The notes: generated by a model not told the origin, from the letters alone. A stretch of DNA of 64,000 nucleotides from CAUYXS01 sp965248495 (GCA_965248495.1 CBDFJL010000003.1:992001-1056000); one strand, 5' to 3'; positions 7,838 through 15,616 are shown, counted from the stretch's first letter. Program-made: numbers and translations.

Positions 7838-8125
7838 ATGGCTGAAGAGTTGGAAGGCGAGGTCCAGGTAGATGTTCGCTACTGTGTCGGCTGAGGGAAA
7901 CTCCCCATGGCCGCCTGGATGGCGACCGAGATTTTCAGAGCTGGCGGAAACAAGGTTGGCGTGACGTTCACACCGGTCGGCAAGGGCCGCTTCGAGGTCT
8001 ACATCGACGGTGAGCTCGTCTACAACAACAAGGAACACGAGACCTCGGGCATCACGCCGGAGTCCGTGAAGACCATCAACAAGCAGATCAAGGCCAAGCT
8101 CGAGGCGCCGGTAGCCGCGGGCTAG
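7838..8125 (+). CDS. Rdx/SelW-like thioredoxin-fold protein with in-frame UGA (candidate selenoprotein)
   Basis: A 95-codon frame read through a TGA at 7892-7894. The N-terminal 18 codons (MAEELEGEVQVDVRYCVG) and the part after the TGA (GKLPMAAWMATEIF...) are in the same frame. Together they form the typical Rdx/SelW layout: a first beta strand, then YCxxU/C at residues 15-19, then the GKLPxAxWMAxEI helix, and later GRFEVYIDGELVYNNK. The TGA therefore falls exactly on the second redox cysteine, giving CVGU. GGAAGG is 9 nt before the ATG. A SECIS-like hairpin follows at 7909-7927. The likely role is a small thiol/selenol redox protein. The alternative is a nonsense mutation with restart at the ATG at 7907, which would remove the redox motif. 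Confidence 0.82.
7909..7927 (+). promoter_or_regulatory. SECIS-like hairpin after the in-frame UGA
   Basis: GGCCGCC and GGCGACC pair with one internal mismatch around the loop UGGAU. The loop begins 21 nt after the UGA and has G in its second position. This agrees with the known bacterial SECIS rules: small apical loop, G among its first two bases, and about 16-37 nt from the UGA. It would be bound by SelB to insert selenocysteine. The hairpin lies inside the coding sequence, as bacterial SECIS elements do. Confidence 0.6.
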
Positions 8126-8299
8126 GCCCGACTTTCGCGAGCGCGAAGGCCCAACTGCACCCGCGATGGGGCGCCGGTGTCGGAGCGCACACTTGATGCC
8201 CCGGCGCAAATCCTAGGTCCCTCCATCCAACCCGCCCTAGGCGCGTCCTTTGACGGCCGCCCGCCGAGGCGGTCTCGAAGCTGTGCTAGCCTGGCGACG

Positions 8300-8650
8300 A
8301 TGGCCCCCTACATCGAGATCGACATCGAGCCCGGCCCCAACACCGAGTGGGCCGTGGTGAAAATCTTCCAGGCCCGCGAGGAGCCAGCGGAGGTGTCGCG
8401 GGTTGTGTCGATGCGTCCCGATGGGTCCATCGGCCCGTGCGCGGTCACGGGTTGGTCCGGCGCCGCCCCGGTGCCGGCGTATGCCGCCGAAGTGTTCGAC
8501 TCCGGCGAGGGCACGGTGCTGCTGGTCTACGGCGGTGACGCCGGCATCCGTCTGAAGGACGCGGCATCCGTGGAGCCGTGGGACCTGAGCGACGCGAGCC
8601 AGTGGGGTGAGCCCTGCCTGCTACTGGACCTGAACACCGAGGTCCAATAG
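8300..8650 (+). CDS. Hypothetical protein (116 aa)
   Basis: A 116-residue acidic protein that I do not recognise. The ATG at 8300 is chosen because the upstream part of the open frame is arginine/proline-rich and not protein-like. There is no good ribosome site, so it may be leaderless. It has no membrane segment or cysteine motif; the strands MAPYIEIDIEPG and EWAVVKIF suggest a small beta-rich fold. It lies between the SelW-like gene and the left edge of the prophage remnant. The 174-nt gap before it (8126-8299) holds nothing I can identify. Confidence 0.5.
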   Translation: MAPYIEIDIEPGPNTEWAVVKIFQAREEPAEVSRVVSMRPDGSIGPCAVTGWSGAAPVPAYAAEVFDSGEGTVLLVYGGDAGIRLKDAASVEPWDLSDASQWGEPCLLLDLNTEVQ

Positions 8651-8661
8651 CCCCCTCGCGC

Positions 8662-8946
8662 CTACGTACCGGCCAACAGCTCCAGACGCTCGATGGCCCA
8701 CCACGCCACCGAGGCGAAGGCGACGCTGCCGCTGAACACGCCGAGGTCCCGCTTCGATACGAGCCGGACGCTCGCAGCCTCGTACTGGAGTATCGAGGCC
8801 TGTAAGACCTCTTCAATCTCTACCAGCCGCTGCTCGATGGCGTCGAGCTTCGCGGCCCAAACCCGGTCTATCAGCTCGTGCGCGCGTTCATGCCCGTCGC
8901 GTGCCTCCTCCAGCGATGCGATGCGCTCCTTCTGTGTCACCGCCAT
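8662..8946 (-). CDS. Coiled-coil protein with C-terminal membrane helix (phage-type, holin-accessory-like)
   Basis: A 94-residue protein. Residues about 3-65 are a charged helix with heptad-like spacing (KERIASLEEARDGHERAHEL and LDAIEQRLVEIEEVL), then a basic RLVSKRD linker, then a single hydrophobic helix, GVFSGSVAFASVAWWAIERL, near the C-terminus. This layout resembles XhlA-like phage membrane proteins, but I cannot assign a family. The ATG at 8946 is chosen over an upstream open frame that overlaps the adaptor gene. It starts 2 nt after the adaptor stop, at the left end of the prophage remnant. Confidence 0.6.
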   Translation of the reverse strand: MAVTQKERIASLEEARDGHERAHELIDRVWAAKLDAIEQRLVEIEEVLQASILQYEAASVRLVSKRDLGVFSGSVAFASVAWWAIERLELLAGT

Positions 8947-8948
8947 GG

Positions 8949-9773
8949 CTATGTCGTGACCTTTCGGTAGGGCTCGAGCAGCAGGCGCACGTCGGTGTCC
9001 ACGTCCACGTCGACGTAGAAGGGTTCGAAGGCAGGCGCTCTGGTCCAAACGCGAGCCGCGTTGATGAGGGTCGCGCGCTCCACGGCGGCCGGCCAGCGGA
9101 GAATGGACACGGTCGCGTCGTCGGCGTGGGTTGCCGCAGTCGTGCCGTTGATGCCCCGCGAGACAGTCAGCGTGGCCCCCGATACCCCAATCACCAGCAG
9201 GTCTTCGCTGTCGATCCGGACGGTATGGCCGATGGCAAAGTCGCTGCCGCTGTCGACGTTGAATGTGGCCTGCGTCGCGCTAACGCCGGACGCCTCGTCG
9301 ACGAGTGAGGCGGAGGCCTCGACGAAGTCACGAAAGCCCCACGTGCCTGCGATCTCGAAGTTTCGTTGGCCTGCGGCGAACGAGGCCTGCGCACCCTTGT
9401 TGCGCACGAGGAGCTTGGCGTAGGCCTGGCCCCAGTGGCTCGCAGGGTCGGCGCTGTACGGCGCCAAGTGATAGTCGGTCGCGGCCCAGGTCTTCTCGTA
9501 CGTGCCGTCCTCGTTGGTGTCCTCCTTCAGCGAGGTGACGCTGACCAGGTCGGGCACGAGCAGCTCGCCCTTCCCCCCACCGTCGAAGTAGCGGGTCGCC
9601 GTGAGCGAGAAAAAATGGCGATTGCAGTAGCTGTCCACGAAGCCCGACACCGCGAGCAGCAGCTGGAACATCTCGTCGTCGTCGGACGCGCCGCTCGCCG
9701 GGTCGTCCAACAGCGACGTGTCCTAGAGCTTCGTCAGGTCGCCGTACAGCGACCGGTATGCCTCGCGTGCCAT
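8949..9773 (-). pseudogene. Phage head-tail adaptor-like gene interrupted by an amber codon
   Basis: Starting at the ATG at 9773, which has GGAGG 5-6 nt upstream, the frame reads MAREAYRSLYGDLTKL and then hits TAG at codon 17 (9723-9725). It resumes in the same frame with DTSLLDDPASGASDDDEMFQLLLAVSGFVDSYCNRHF and stays open to 8949. The region after the stop looks like the N-terminal helix pair of phage head-tail connector (gp6-like) proteins, so the TAG falls inside the conserved start of the protein. A long extra beta-rich insert follows around residues 150-230. A TTG restart at 9710 is possible. Other genes here end in TAG, so TAG is not reassigned. Confidence 0.6.
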
Positions 9774-9800
9774 CCAATGCCTCCTTCGTGCGGCGCCGGG

Positions 9801-10331
9801 TTAGCGCTCCTCGGTGTACTCGACGATGAATTTGTGGCTGGTTACGGGGGCGACGCTCCACCGCACGCTCAGCACCTCGTTCTTATCGCCCACGGGACCA
9901 ACTCTACGGCCCCATGACCGGGTTTCGCCCTCACCGAGGTCGGGGACGCGGAGGTAGTCAATGGCCTTCGTAACGTCTGCCGATATCAGAGCGCCAGTCC
10001 CGAAGTAGAGCTCGCAGAAGTGCAGCCCGTCCGTTGCTATCTGGTAGACCGTCACCCGGATCAGGCGTAAGCGCCGCCCCGTCGTTGGGGTGATGAGTGT
10101 CTGCCTGGTGGTGGACCCGCTGGGATCCGAGAAGAAGAGGAACTTGACCTCGCTTGGGTCCGGGTAGTTGGGCGTGAGGCGCCGCTGGCCCTGCTCGCGC
10201 ATGGCACGCGGGCGGACGGTCGGCCGGTAATCGGCGCGGGCCTCGATGGGTGCTGGCTCGGCCGGAGCGTCGACGGCTGGTCGGGCGCGGACACGAGGAG
10301 CGTAGTCCGAGCGTTGCTTGCGTGGCGGCAT
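9801..10331 (-). CDS. Phage-region hypothetical protein with disordered N-terminus (176 aa)
   Basis: Residues 1-60 are rich in Arg, Pro and Ala and look disordered. Residues about 65-176 are beta-rich, with segments such as VKFLFFSDPSG and RLRLIRVTVYQI. The fold is probably a small structural beta domain, but I do not recognise a family. The ATG at 10331 follows the LamG gene stop by 2 nt, so it belongs to the leftward phage transcript. About 27 nt separate its stop from the start of the broken adaptor gene. A minor virion component is inferred from position only. Confidence 0.6.
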   Translation of the reverse strand: MPPRKQRSDYAPRVRARPAVDAPAEPAPIEARADYRPTVRPRAMREQGQRRLTPNYPDPSEVKFLFFSDPSGSTTRQTLITPTTGRRLRLIRVTVYQIATDGLHFCELYFGTGALISADVTKAIDYLRVPDLGEGETRSWGRRVGPVGDKNEVLSVRWSVAPVTSHKFIVEYTEER

Positions 10332-10333
10332 GG

Positions 10334-11152
10334 CTAGCCGAGCCCCATGGCCGCGCGGCCCAGGTTGTAGAGGCGCTTCACCTCGGCGGCGCTGTGTGCC
10401 TTGCCGTCAACGTGGAACGGGCCGAGCGGACCACCGGCAACGTCCGCGTTCAGGTGGTTGCCGCCACCTAGGTTGGCGAAGTAGAAGGCGTGGGTTAGGT
10501 CTTCCATGGCGACGAAGCCGCCACCTGCGGCGCTGTCTGTGGACGCAATGACTTCCCCATCGACGTAGATGTCGGTCCCCGATGCATTCGCAGAACCGTC
10601 AACGGTGACGACGACTGACTGCATCTTGTCGAGCGTGACGTTGGCGTCGGATTGGGTCTTGATGAATCCGCTGACGGATTGGTCGTACAGCTCCACGGTC
10701 CAATCGCTGCTGATGATCTCTAGATACCACTCCCGGTTGGAACCGAAGTCGTGTTTGTGGAATACGGCATCGGAGCCGGTGATCGCGTTGATCTTGGCGA
10801 AGAAACCGAAGGAGAATGCCTCTCCTACGTGTGACCAGTGTGCGGTGTCCGGGGTGCTGAGCTCTGTGCTCGCCCCGTCGAACTTGATGAGTGGGGCTAT
10901 GCCCTGCCAGAAAGCTGGGTCCGTAGGGTCGAACTCGGTGAGGGCGAGAGCTGCATCCCATGTGAATGTTGCCTCGATGCCGCTGCTCGTGCGCCGGCGC
11001 GACTTGAACGTTGTGGTTCCTGGTAGCCCGTCGTCGCCAAGTCCAACGAGTGGCAATACGCTTCCGCCGTCACCCAGGATGCCGAGGACCTGCTCCCAGT
11101 AGGGCTCGAGCGCGGCGAGGTTCCGCTTCCAGATGCTGTCGAGTGCACCCAT
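10334..11152 (-). CDS. LamG/concanavalin-like domain protein (phage virion type)
   Basis: A 272-residue protein. The first 40 residues are helical and the rest is a laminin-G/concanavalin-like jelly roll. It shows the typical order of segments: a start of IKFDGASTEL, SFGFFAKI, an inner strand with YLEIISSDWTVELYD, VVVTVDGS with DIYVDGEVIAS, and HAFYFANLGGG. Such domains bind glycans and are common in phage structural proteins and adhesins. Its ATG overlaps the stop of the upstream 101-residue gene by 1 nt (TGATG). A second LamG gene lies at 11469-12302; the two differ clearly in sequence. Confidence 0.72.
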   Translation of the reverse strand: MGALDSIWKRNLAALEPYWEQVLGILGDGGSVLPLVGLGDDGLPGTTTFKSRRRTSSGIEATFTWDAALALTEFDPTDPAFWQGIAPLIKFDGASTELSTPDTAHWSHVGEAFSFGFFAKINAITGSDAVFHKHDFGSNREWYLEIISSDWTVELYDQSVSGFIKTQSDANVTLDKMQSVVVTVDGSANASGTDIYVDGEVIASTDSAAGGGFVAMEDLTHAFYFANLGGGNHLNADVAGGPLGPFHVDGKAHSAAEVKRLYNLGRAAMGLG

Positions 11153-11457
11153 CAGGCGATTCCGTCGATGTCCGCCTGCGCGGTGGCGTCGATTGTCGTT
11201 TCGGCGTCCAGCACGGCTTGCTCGCTGGTGGCGTGGGCCGTGGCCCTCGTCGCGTTGGCCGCTTCTCTAGCCGTCTTGGCGGTGGCGAGCGCAGGGTCTT
11301 GCCGCCGGCGGTAGGCGCGCAGGACCGGTCCGCAAGTCTGACGCAGGTGGTGTGCGCCGACCTCCTTGTCCGTCATGCTGTCGACCGCGTCGCCGTAGTG
11401 CGCGCGGAGCGCTGCGACGAGGTCGTCTGGGATGGTGTACTGAGGCATGGTTGCCAT
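11152..11457 (-). CDS. Phage-region helical hypothetical protein (101 aa)
   Basis: A 101-residue, Ala/Thr-rich helical protein. Residues about 55-90 form a low-complexity Ala-rich stretch (TAREAANATRATAHATSEQA) that could be a coiled coil. AGGAGA lies 7 nt before the ATG at 11457. It sits between the two LamG genes with a 1-nt overlap downstream, so it is part of the late transcript. I do not recognise its family; a structural or assembly role is inferred from position. Confidence 0.6.
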   Translation of the reverse strand: MATMPQYTIPDDLVAALRAHYGDAVDSMTDKEVGAHHLRQTCGPVLRAYRRRQDPALATAKTAREAANATRATAHATSEQAVLDAETTIDATAQADIDGIA

Positions 11458-11468
11458 GGTCGCTTCTC

Positions 11469-12302
11469 CTAGAGGCTCAGGCCGAAGTAGGCGTTGGTCA
11501 TCTCCTTGATGGACCACACCTCGTCAGCGGCGAGTTGCTTGGCCGTGATGGCGATCAGCGACATTGAGCCCTCCCAATGGTTCTCCGCCGCGCCGCCAGT
11601 ACTCTCACGGGCGCCGATGCGAAGCAGTGATGCCGTGTTCTCCATGGCCGTGTAGGTGCCGCTGCTGTCGTCGGTGTCGTCAGTACGGGCGCCGTCAACG
11701 TAGAGGCGAAGCCCCGCGCTAGACGCCCCGCCATCGTAAGTACCGACAAGTAGATGCTGCGCCTCCGAAAGAGCCGAGGCATCCCTTCGCCCCAAGCGGG
11801 CACCTGCGCTCTCGTCCCACACGTCAAATTGCGGGTGCTCCGCCGCGAGGATGAACAGCCGGTATTCGCGCTTCGTGTCGCCGGTCGTTAGGTCGTATCG
11901 GGTGAGAATGTGCTGGTTGCCCGTCCCCGCGGACACCTTGACCAACGCGACCACGCTGAACGGCTCGTCGGCCGCGCTGTCGCCGAAGCTGAGCCGGTCG
12001 TTGTCCGGCACCGTGGCGTCCTCGTCGGTGCCGTTGAAGGCGACGGCGATGCCCGAGCCCAGCCTCGTCCGGGCCGCGTCGAAGGTGGCGAGGCTTTCGC
12101 TCCAAGTGATCGTCGCCGCGTGGCGGCTGCGCTCGGTGGACGTCGTCGTGTCGGTCAGCGACGGTAGCCAGAGAAGGCGGCAGTCGCCCAGGACCTTGAG
12201 GAGGTCCCGGACGAACCGCCGCTCCACCTGGTCGCCGACCTGGTTGCGGCTACCCAGGTTGTACGCGGACTGCTGGAATTGGATGAGAGAGCCCCGCGCC
12301 AT
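11469..12302 (-). CDS. LamG/concanavalin-like domain protein (phage virion type)
   Basis: A 277-residue protein with an N-terminal helical part (residues 1-60) and a LamG jelly roll (about 85-265). Visible strands include IAVAFNGTDEDATVP, EPFSVVALVKVSAG, a central FDVWDES, LLVGTYDGG with GLRLYVDGART, and SLLRIGARES. This is the common non-catalytic glycan-binding fold. The ATG at 12302 overlaps the preceding gene's TGA by 1 nt; a GTG one codon earlier is an alternative. With the gene at 10334-11152 it gives this remnant two LamG proteins, unusual for so short a late operon. Confidence 0.72.
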   Translation of the reverse strand: MARGSLIQFQQSAYNLGSRNQVGDQVERRFVRDLLKVLGDCRLLWLPSLTDTTTSTERSRHAATITWSESLATFDAARTRLGSGIAVAFNGTDEDATVPDNDRLSFGDSAADEPFSVVALVKVSAGTGNQHILTRYDLTTGDTKREYRLFILAAEHPQFDVWDESAGARLGRRDASALSEAQHLLVGTYDGGASSAGLRLYVDGARTDDTDDSSGTYTAMENTASLLRIGARESTGGAAENHWEGSMSLIAITAKQLAADEVWSIKEMTNAYFGLSL

Positions 12303-12562
12303 CACGCCACCCCGAAGAAGTCGACGGCGTCGCTCGATGTGTCGGCGTCCGCGTAGAACTGCGAAGTGGAGATGGGCTCGGGGAACTCCAGCGTGACGGC
12401 GTCGTCGGGCTCCAGCACCATGCCGTCGGCCGCGGCGACGTAGACGTTGGCCGCGTTGGCCGGCCGCGCCTTGAACATGATGACGCGCACGTTGCCCTTG
12501 TGCGTCGCGCGCTGAGGCGTACCTGCGCTGCTGACCGTGATGGTGCCTGAGACGAATGCCAT
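12302..12562 (-). CDS. Phage-region small beta-rich protein (86 aa)
   Basis: An 86-residue protein with a beta-strand pattern: an opening FVSGTITVSSAG, then VRVIMFKARP, VYVAAADG and AVTLEFPEPIS. It resembles small phage decoration or minor structural proteins, but the resemblance is only in composition. The ATG at 12562 follows the portal stop by 2 nt, and the stop overlaps the next gene's start by 1 nt. In complete phages, protease and capsid genes would normally be expected around here; this gene replaces them. Confidence 0.55.
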   Translation of the reverse strand: MAFVSGTITVSSAGTPQRATHKGNVRVIMFKARPANAANVYVAAADGMVLEPDDAVTLEFPEPISTSQFYADADTSSDAVDFFGVA

Positions 12563-12564
12563 CG

Positions 12565-13367
12565 CTAGCTCACCGGCACGTAGACGATGTAGGCGTTGCC
12601 AACCAGCGCCGTGGGTGTGCCGCTGGCGGTGGCCGTGAAGCGCTCCTCCAAGCGGCGATAGAAATCCGCGACCTGGTCATCGGTGACCGGGCCCCGGGCT
12701 CGGAAGACCAGGTCCTGTGGGTGAGCGCCGTTCTTGAAGAAGTCGCTGTTGAACCGCAGTGCGTCCATGCCCAGGTCGGCCGACAGCCGGGCCGCGGCCA
12801 TGGGCGAGAGCCCGCGAACTCCTCGAGAGGATTGAAGTAGCGGAACCAGACCACCTCCTCGGGGAGCATCGGGAAATCGACGCCCGACTCCGTGTAGACG
12901 AAGCCGGCGACGTAGCGCTTGCCCTCGCGGATGATGCGCACGCGGTCCGGCCTGAGCGGCCATAGCTCGACTACCTCGCCCAGCTCGTTGCGGCTGAGGT
13001 ACCAGAACTCGGAGCCCCACAGGCTGAGGTAGGTCTCCGTGGCACTGATGAGGTCGCCCGCGCTCCACCAGTCGTTGGCGTGGTCCAACAGGCGCTGCAC
13101 TGGGTGGTCGTGGCCCACGGGCATAAGCGTGCCCGCCGAGTCGCGTTGCTGGACCACCAGTGGCGGCCGGGCCACCGAGTCGGCGCGCAGCTTGACCGCG
13201 GCGTAGACATCCGCCGAGCGGGCGTAGTACTCGCCGTAGGCGGTCTGCTGCCACTCTGGCCCAACGCCAAGGTCGCCGCGCACCCGGTCGAGGACTGCGG
13301 CCAGCGGAGCGTTGGCCCGCTGCAGCGGCGCGATGGACTGGAGCAGGTAGCGGACGCTTGTAAGCAT
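12565..13367 (-). pseudogene. HK97-type portal protein, frameshifted and truncated
   Basis: From the ATG at 13367 (GGAGG 6 nt upstream) the frame gives portal-like sequence: YAAVKLRADSVARPPLVV, HPVQRLLDHANDWWSAGDL, YLSLWGSEFWYL, LWPLRPDRVRII and EEVVWFRYFNPLEEF. Near 12811, in a CCC run, the homologous sequence jumps to another frame, which continues GLSPMAAARLSADLGMDAL, FFKNGAHPQDLVF and so on. That frame stops at 12565 near portal position 267, while family members are near 400 residues. A one-base deletion plus loss of the C-terminal third explains this; a sequencing error could explain only the frameshift. The portal would not be functional as read. Confidence 0.75.
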
Positions 13368-13412
13368 GTCGTTCCTCCGTGTTCATGGACCTTCCCGTAG
13401 GGAGAGCCCCGG

Positions 13413-13601
13413 CTACTGTTCGGTTCGGTCGGTGCGCGCTCGTACTTGAGCAGCGAGCCAGAGGTACCAGCAGGCGCTCCATACCCCTGCCAGCGCGACC
13501 GCCTCCCAGGGCCAGCCCGCGTGGCTCGCGGCCAGCGCGGGGAGTAGCGGCACGACGCCGAGCGCGAGAAAGACGCCGATGAGGTCGCCCAGCGCGCGCA
13601 T
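13413..13601 (-). CDS. Small two-helix membrane protein in phage operon
   Basis: A 62-residue protein with two hydrophobic segments (LIGVFLALGVVPLLPAL and AVALAGVWSACWYLWLAA) separated by a short HAGWPWE turn, and a basic tail. Its ATG overlaps the terminase stop by 1 nt (TGATG), so it is translationally coupled to terL. A small membrane protein between terminase and portal is uncommon. It could be a holin-like or host-derived protein, but nothing decides this. Confidence 0.6.
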   Translation of the reverse strand: MRALGDLIGVFLALGVVPLLPALAASHAGWPWEAVALAGVWSACWYLWLAAQVRARTDRTEQ

Positions 13602-14965
13602 CAGGTCCACACCCCGAGCGACGGCGCGGGCATGAAGGCCAGCGCCAGGGCGTCCGCCTTGTCGGGCGAGCGCATGCCGCGGGAGCGCATCTCCGGCTTG
13701 CCCTCGATCTTCACCCTGCCGGCACTGTCGTAGTCGTACTTGAGCGCTACCAGCTGACCGGCCAGCTCCGGGTCGTCGGGGATGGCGATGGCGTTGCGGC
13801 GGAAGCGATCGCGAAGCCCCCAGAAGAGCTCGGCGCGCAGGTTCACGAATCGTTCCGGATGGCGCGCCGAGCCGCCGACCTGGACGTCGACGACGGGCTG
13901 GCCGAGCTCGCGCAGGCGGTCGACCACGCCGCCGCCGACACCCGCGCCGTCGACGAAGACGACCGCGACCTCGTGGCGGCGGACGAGCTCGATGACCTGG
14001 CCGGCGACCTGCATGGTGTCGGCGTGGACCATCTGCTTGAGGAACTCGAGGCGGTGACCACGCCGCAAGCACAGCACCGTCTTGTCGGCACCGAAACGGG
14101 CCACGTCGACGCCCATGTACCAGGGCTCGCCCGATGCCGGTGCCTCGGTTCCCCATCCCTCGACCGCACGGCGCACCTCGTCCAGCGGGATGAGCGTGTC
14201 TTCCAGCGCCTGCGGGAACTCGCCGAGGATCGAGGCCCGGTAGAGCGGGTTGTCCTCGCCCCACTCCAGCTTGCGCTCCTCCACATCCTCCGGCGTGAGC
14301 ATGCCGGGCACTGCGTCGTCACGGCCTTCGATGAGGTTCGGCGTGTCGAAGGCCGATATGGTCACACCGGCGTAGAGGGCCTGACGGCCGTGGTGCGACT
14401 CGTAGAACTCGCCTGACAGCGTCAGCGGGTTACCGGTGAGCAGCAGCAGCTTGGGGTTGAGGCGCTTGAGCGCGTCCATGTGCTGCTGCTCGACGGCGTG
14501 GGCTTCCGTGACCACCACCAGCAGGTTTGGCGAGTGGAACCCCTGAAGGTTGTAGGGGGAGTCGGTGGCGAACCCCAACGCAAAGCGATTGTCGTCGACC
14601 ACGTAGCGCGACGCGTACATCTGGCCTTGGAGCCGCTCCCTCGCGCCGGCGTGGGCGATGCGCATCTCCCGCCAGACCACCTCCTCCACCTGGCGCTGTG
14701 TCGGCCCGGTCACGATGGCCTTTGCCTTGGATCGCGTCTCGACCCACCAGAGCACGACCCGCGCCGCGGCCCAGTCCTTGCCCGATCCGTTGCAGCCCAC
14801 CACTGAAACACGCCGTTGTTTCGTGGCGAGCCGGAAGATCTCCTCCTGCTTGGCGTAGGGCAGCCCGGCCCCGCCGAGAACGTCCCGGATGAAGCGCGGC
14901 GCATTGCGAGCGTACGAGTGGAGTCGGTCATCGGGTGCGTCGGCTGACCTCTTTGCCTTTGCCAA
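13601..14965 (-). CDS. Phage terminase large subunit
   Basis: A 454-residue DNA-packaging motor. The N-terminal ATPase shows a Walker A motif, GCNGSGKD, near residue 58 and a Walker B-like LLVVVTEAH near residue 128, where the usual Asp is replaced. The C-terminal nuclease has MGVDVARFGADKT near residue 267, VVFVDGAGVGGGV near 314 and SPDKADALALAF near the end, giving the expected acidic metal ligands. Full length and no internal stop suggest it could still be active, in contrast to the portal and adaptor genes. It starts with TTG preceded by GGAGG. No small terminase is recognised; the 50- and 51-residue genes upstream are candidates only by position. Confidence 0.88.
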   Translation of the reverse strand: MAKAKRSADAPDDRLHSYARNAPRFIRDVLGGAGLPYAKQEEIFRLATKQRRVSVVGCNGSGKDWAAARVVLWWVETRSKAKAIVTGPTQRQVEEVVWREMRIAHAGARERLQGQMYASRYVVDDNRFALGFATDSPYNLQGFHSPNLLVVVTEAHAVEQQHMDALKRLNPKLLLLTGNPLTLSGEFYESHHGRQALYAGVTISAFDTPNLIEGRDDAVPGMLTPEDVEERKLEWGEDNPLYRASILGEFPQALEDTLIPLDEVRRAVEGWGTEAPASGEPWYMGVDVARFGADKTVLCLRRGHRLEFLKQMVHADTMQVAGQVIELVRRHEVAVVFVDGAGVGGGVVDRLRELGQPVVDVQVGGSARHPERFVNLRAELFWGLRDRFRRNAIAIPDDPELAGQLVALKYDYDSAGRVKIEGKPEMRSRGMRSPDKADALALAFMPAPSLGVWT

Positions 14966-15072
14966 ATGTCCTCCATCGCCAGTAGTCCTCCGTCGATGGG
15001 GACGAAGCAGGCCGGGCGCCCGCTATCCCGCGCAACGCCCCACAGTTCGCGGTGCGGACCGCCCGGCCTGCC

Positions 15073-15109
15073 AAAAAGAAACGGAGCCATGCCCTGCGGC
15101 TTGGCTCCG
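15073..15109 (-). terminator. Intrinsic terminator ahead of terL
   Basis: On the minus strand CGGAGCCA and TGGCTCCG form a perfect 8-bp stem with a 12-nt loop, followed by UUUCUUUUU. It lies in the 175-nt gap between the zinc-ribbon gene (stop at 15141) and terL (start at 14965). Leftward transcripts from the divergent promoter region would end here unless antiterminated, or terL has its own promoter. The remaining gap sequence, 14966-15072, shows no convincing gene. Confidence 0.8.
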
Positions 15110-15140
15110 CTACTCGATCTCGTCGCGTTGTCGCCCTAGG

Positions 15141-15296
15141 TCAAGGCACCGTCAGGCGCCCCGCCTCGCACCAGGTGTGCTTGCAGAAGGGACACATGAG
15201 CACCGCGTGCCGCTCCTCCTGGAGCCTGCTCAGCTCACGTGCGCCCCGGCTGCCGCATCGTGGACAGCGCACCCGCTCATGGATGAGCGGCGGCAT
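15141..15296 (-). CDS. Zinc-ribbon miniprotein (51 aa)
   Basis: A 51-residue frame too short for most gene callers. It has two CxxC pairs, CPRC at residues 11-14 and CPFC at residues 35-38, plus a further Cys and His near residue 40. This is a rubredoxin-like zinc knuckle arrangement. GGAGG lies 5-6 nt before the ATG. It is next to the 50-residue gene on the same strand and upstream of terL. Small zinc ribbons are frequent in phage early or packaging regions, where they bind DNA or RNA polymerase. The actual target is unknown. Confidence 0.7.
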   Translation of the reverse strand: MPPLIHERVRCPRCGSRGARELSRLQEERHAVLMCPFCKHTWCEAGRLTVP

Positions 15297-15335
15297 ATCG
15301 CACCTCCACGATACCCATGCGCTGCGTGGAGGACG

Positions 15336-15488
15336 CTAGTCGATCACCGGCTGGTCCATGGTCGCCAGCAATAGGTCGGCGACACGGGTGGCAGTCGACG
15401 GCTGGAGCTCCTGCAGCAGATAGGTGAGTTGGAGATACTGCGGCCGGTACGCCAGCTTCGGCATTTCCCACCAGGGGGTCTCGGTCAT
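15336..15488 (-). CDS. Small phage-region protein (50 aa)
   Basis: A 50-residue helical protein starting MTETPWWEMPKL at the ATG at 15488. An AGGTGG-like ribosome site lies 5-6 nt upstream. The C-terminal half (YLLQELQPSTATRVADLLLATM) is an amphipathic helix. I recognise no family. It is the first leftward gene after the operator-rich gap and so the first product of the leftward phage transcript; it could be a small regulator or a remnant. Confidence 0.5.
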   Translation of the reverse strand: MTETPWWEMPKLAYRPQYLQLTYLLQELQPSTATRVADLLLATMDQPVID

Positions 15489-15616
15489 CACGCCACCTCT
15501 CTCTCCGAAGTCGGGTAAGGATCGCCGAGGCGGACCCGACCGCGACAGGGGGGTTTGGCACATTTGTTCTGCTGTGTGTGCTGCTCGTCACGGATGCTCG
15601 TTTGTGAACGAATGTT

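Noticed and set aside
15052..15339. 95-codon plus-strand frame in the phage region
   Set aside because: It is antisense to the zinc-ribbon gene and to the terminator and is arginine-rich without domains.
8949..15488. Reassignment of TAG to a sense codon in the prophage
   Set aside because: Only one internal TAG was found, and the adaptor, the portal and several neighbours themselves end in TAG at plausible C-termini, so TAG acts as a stop here.
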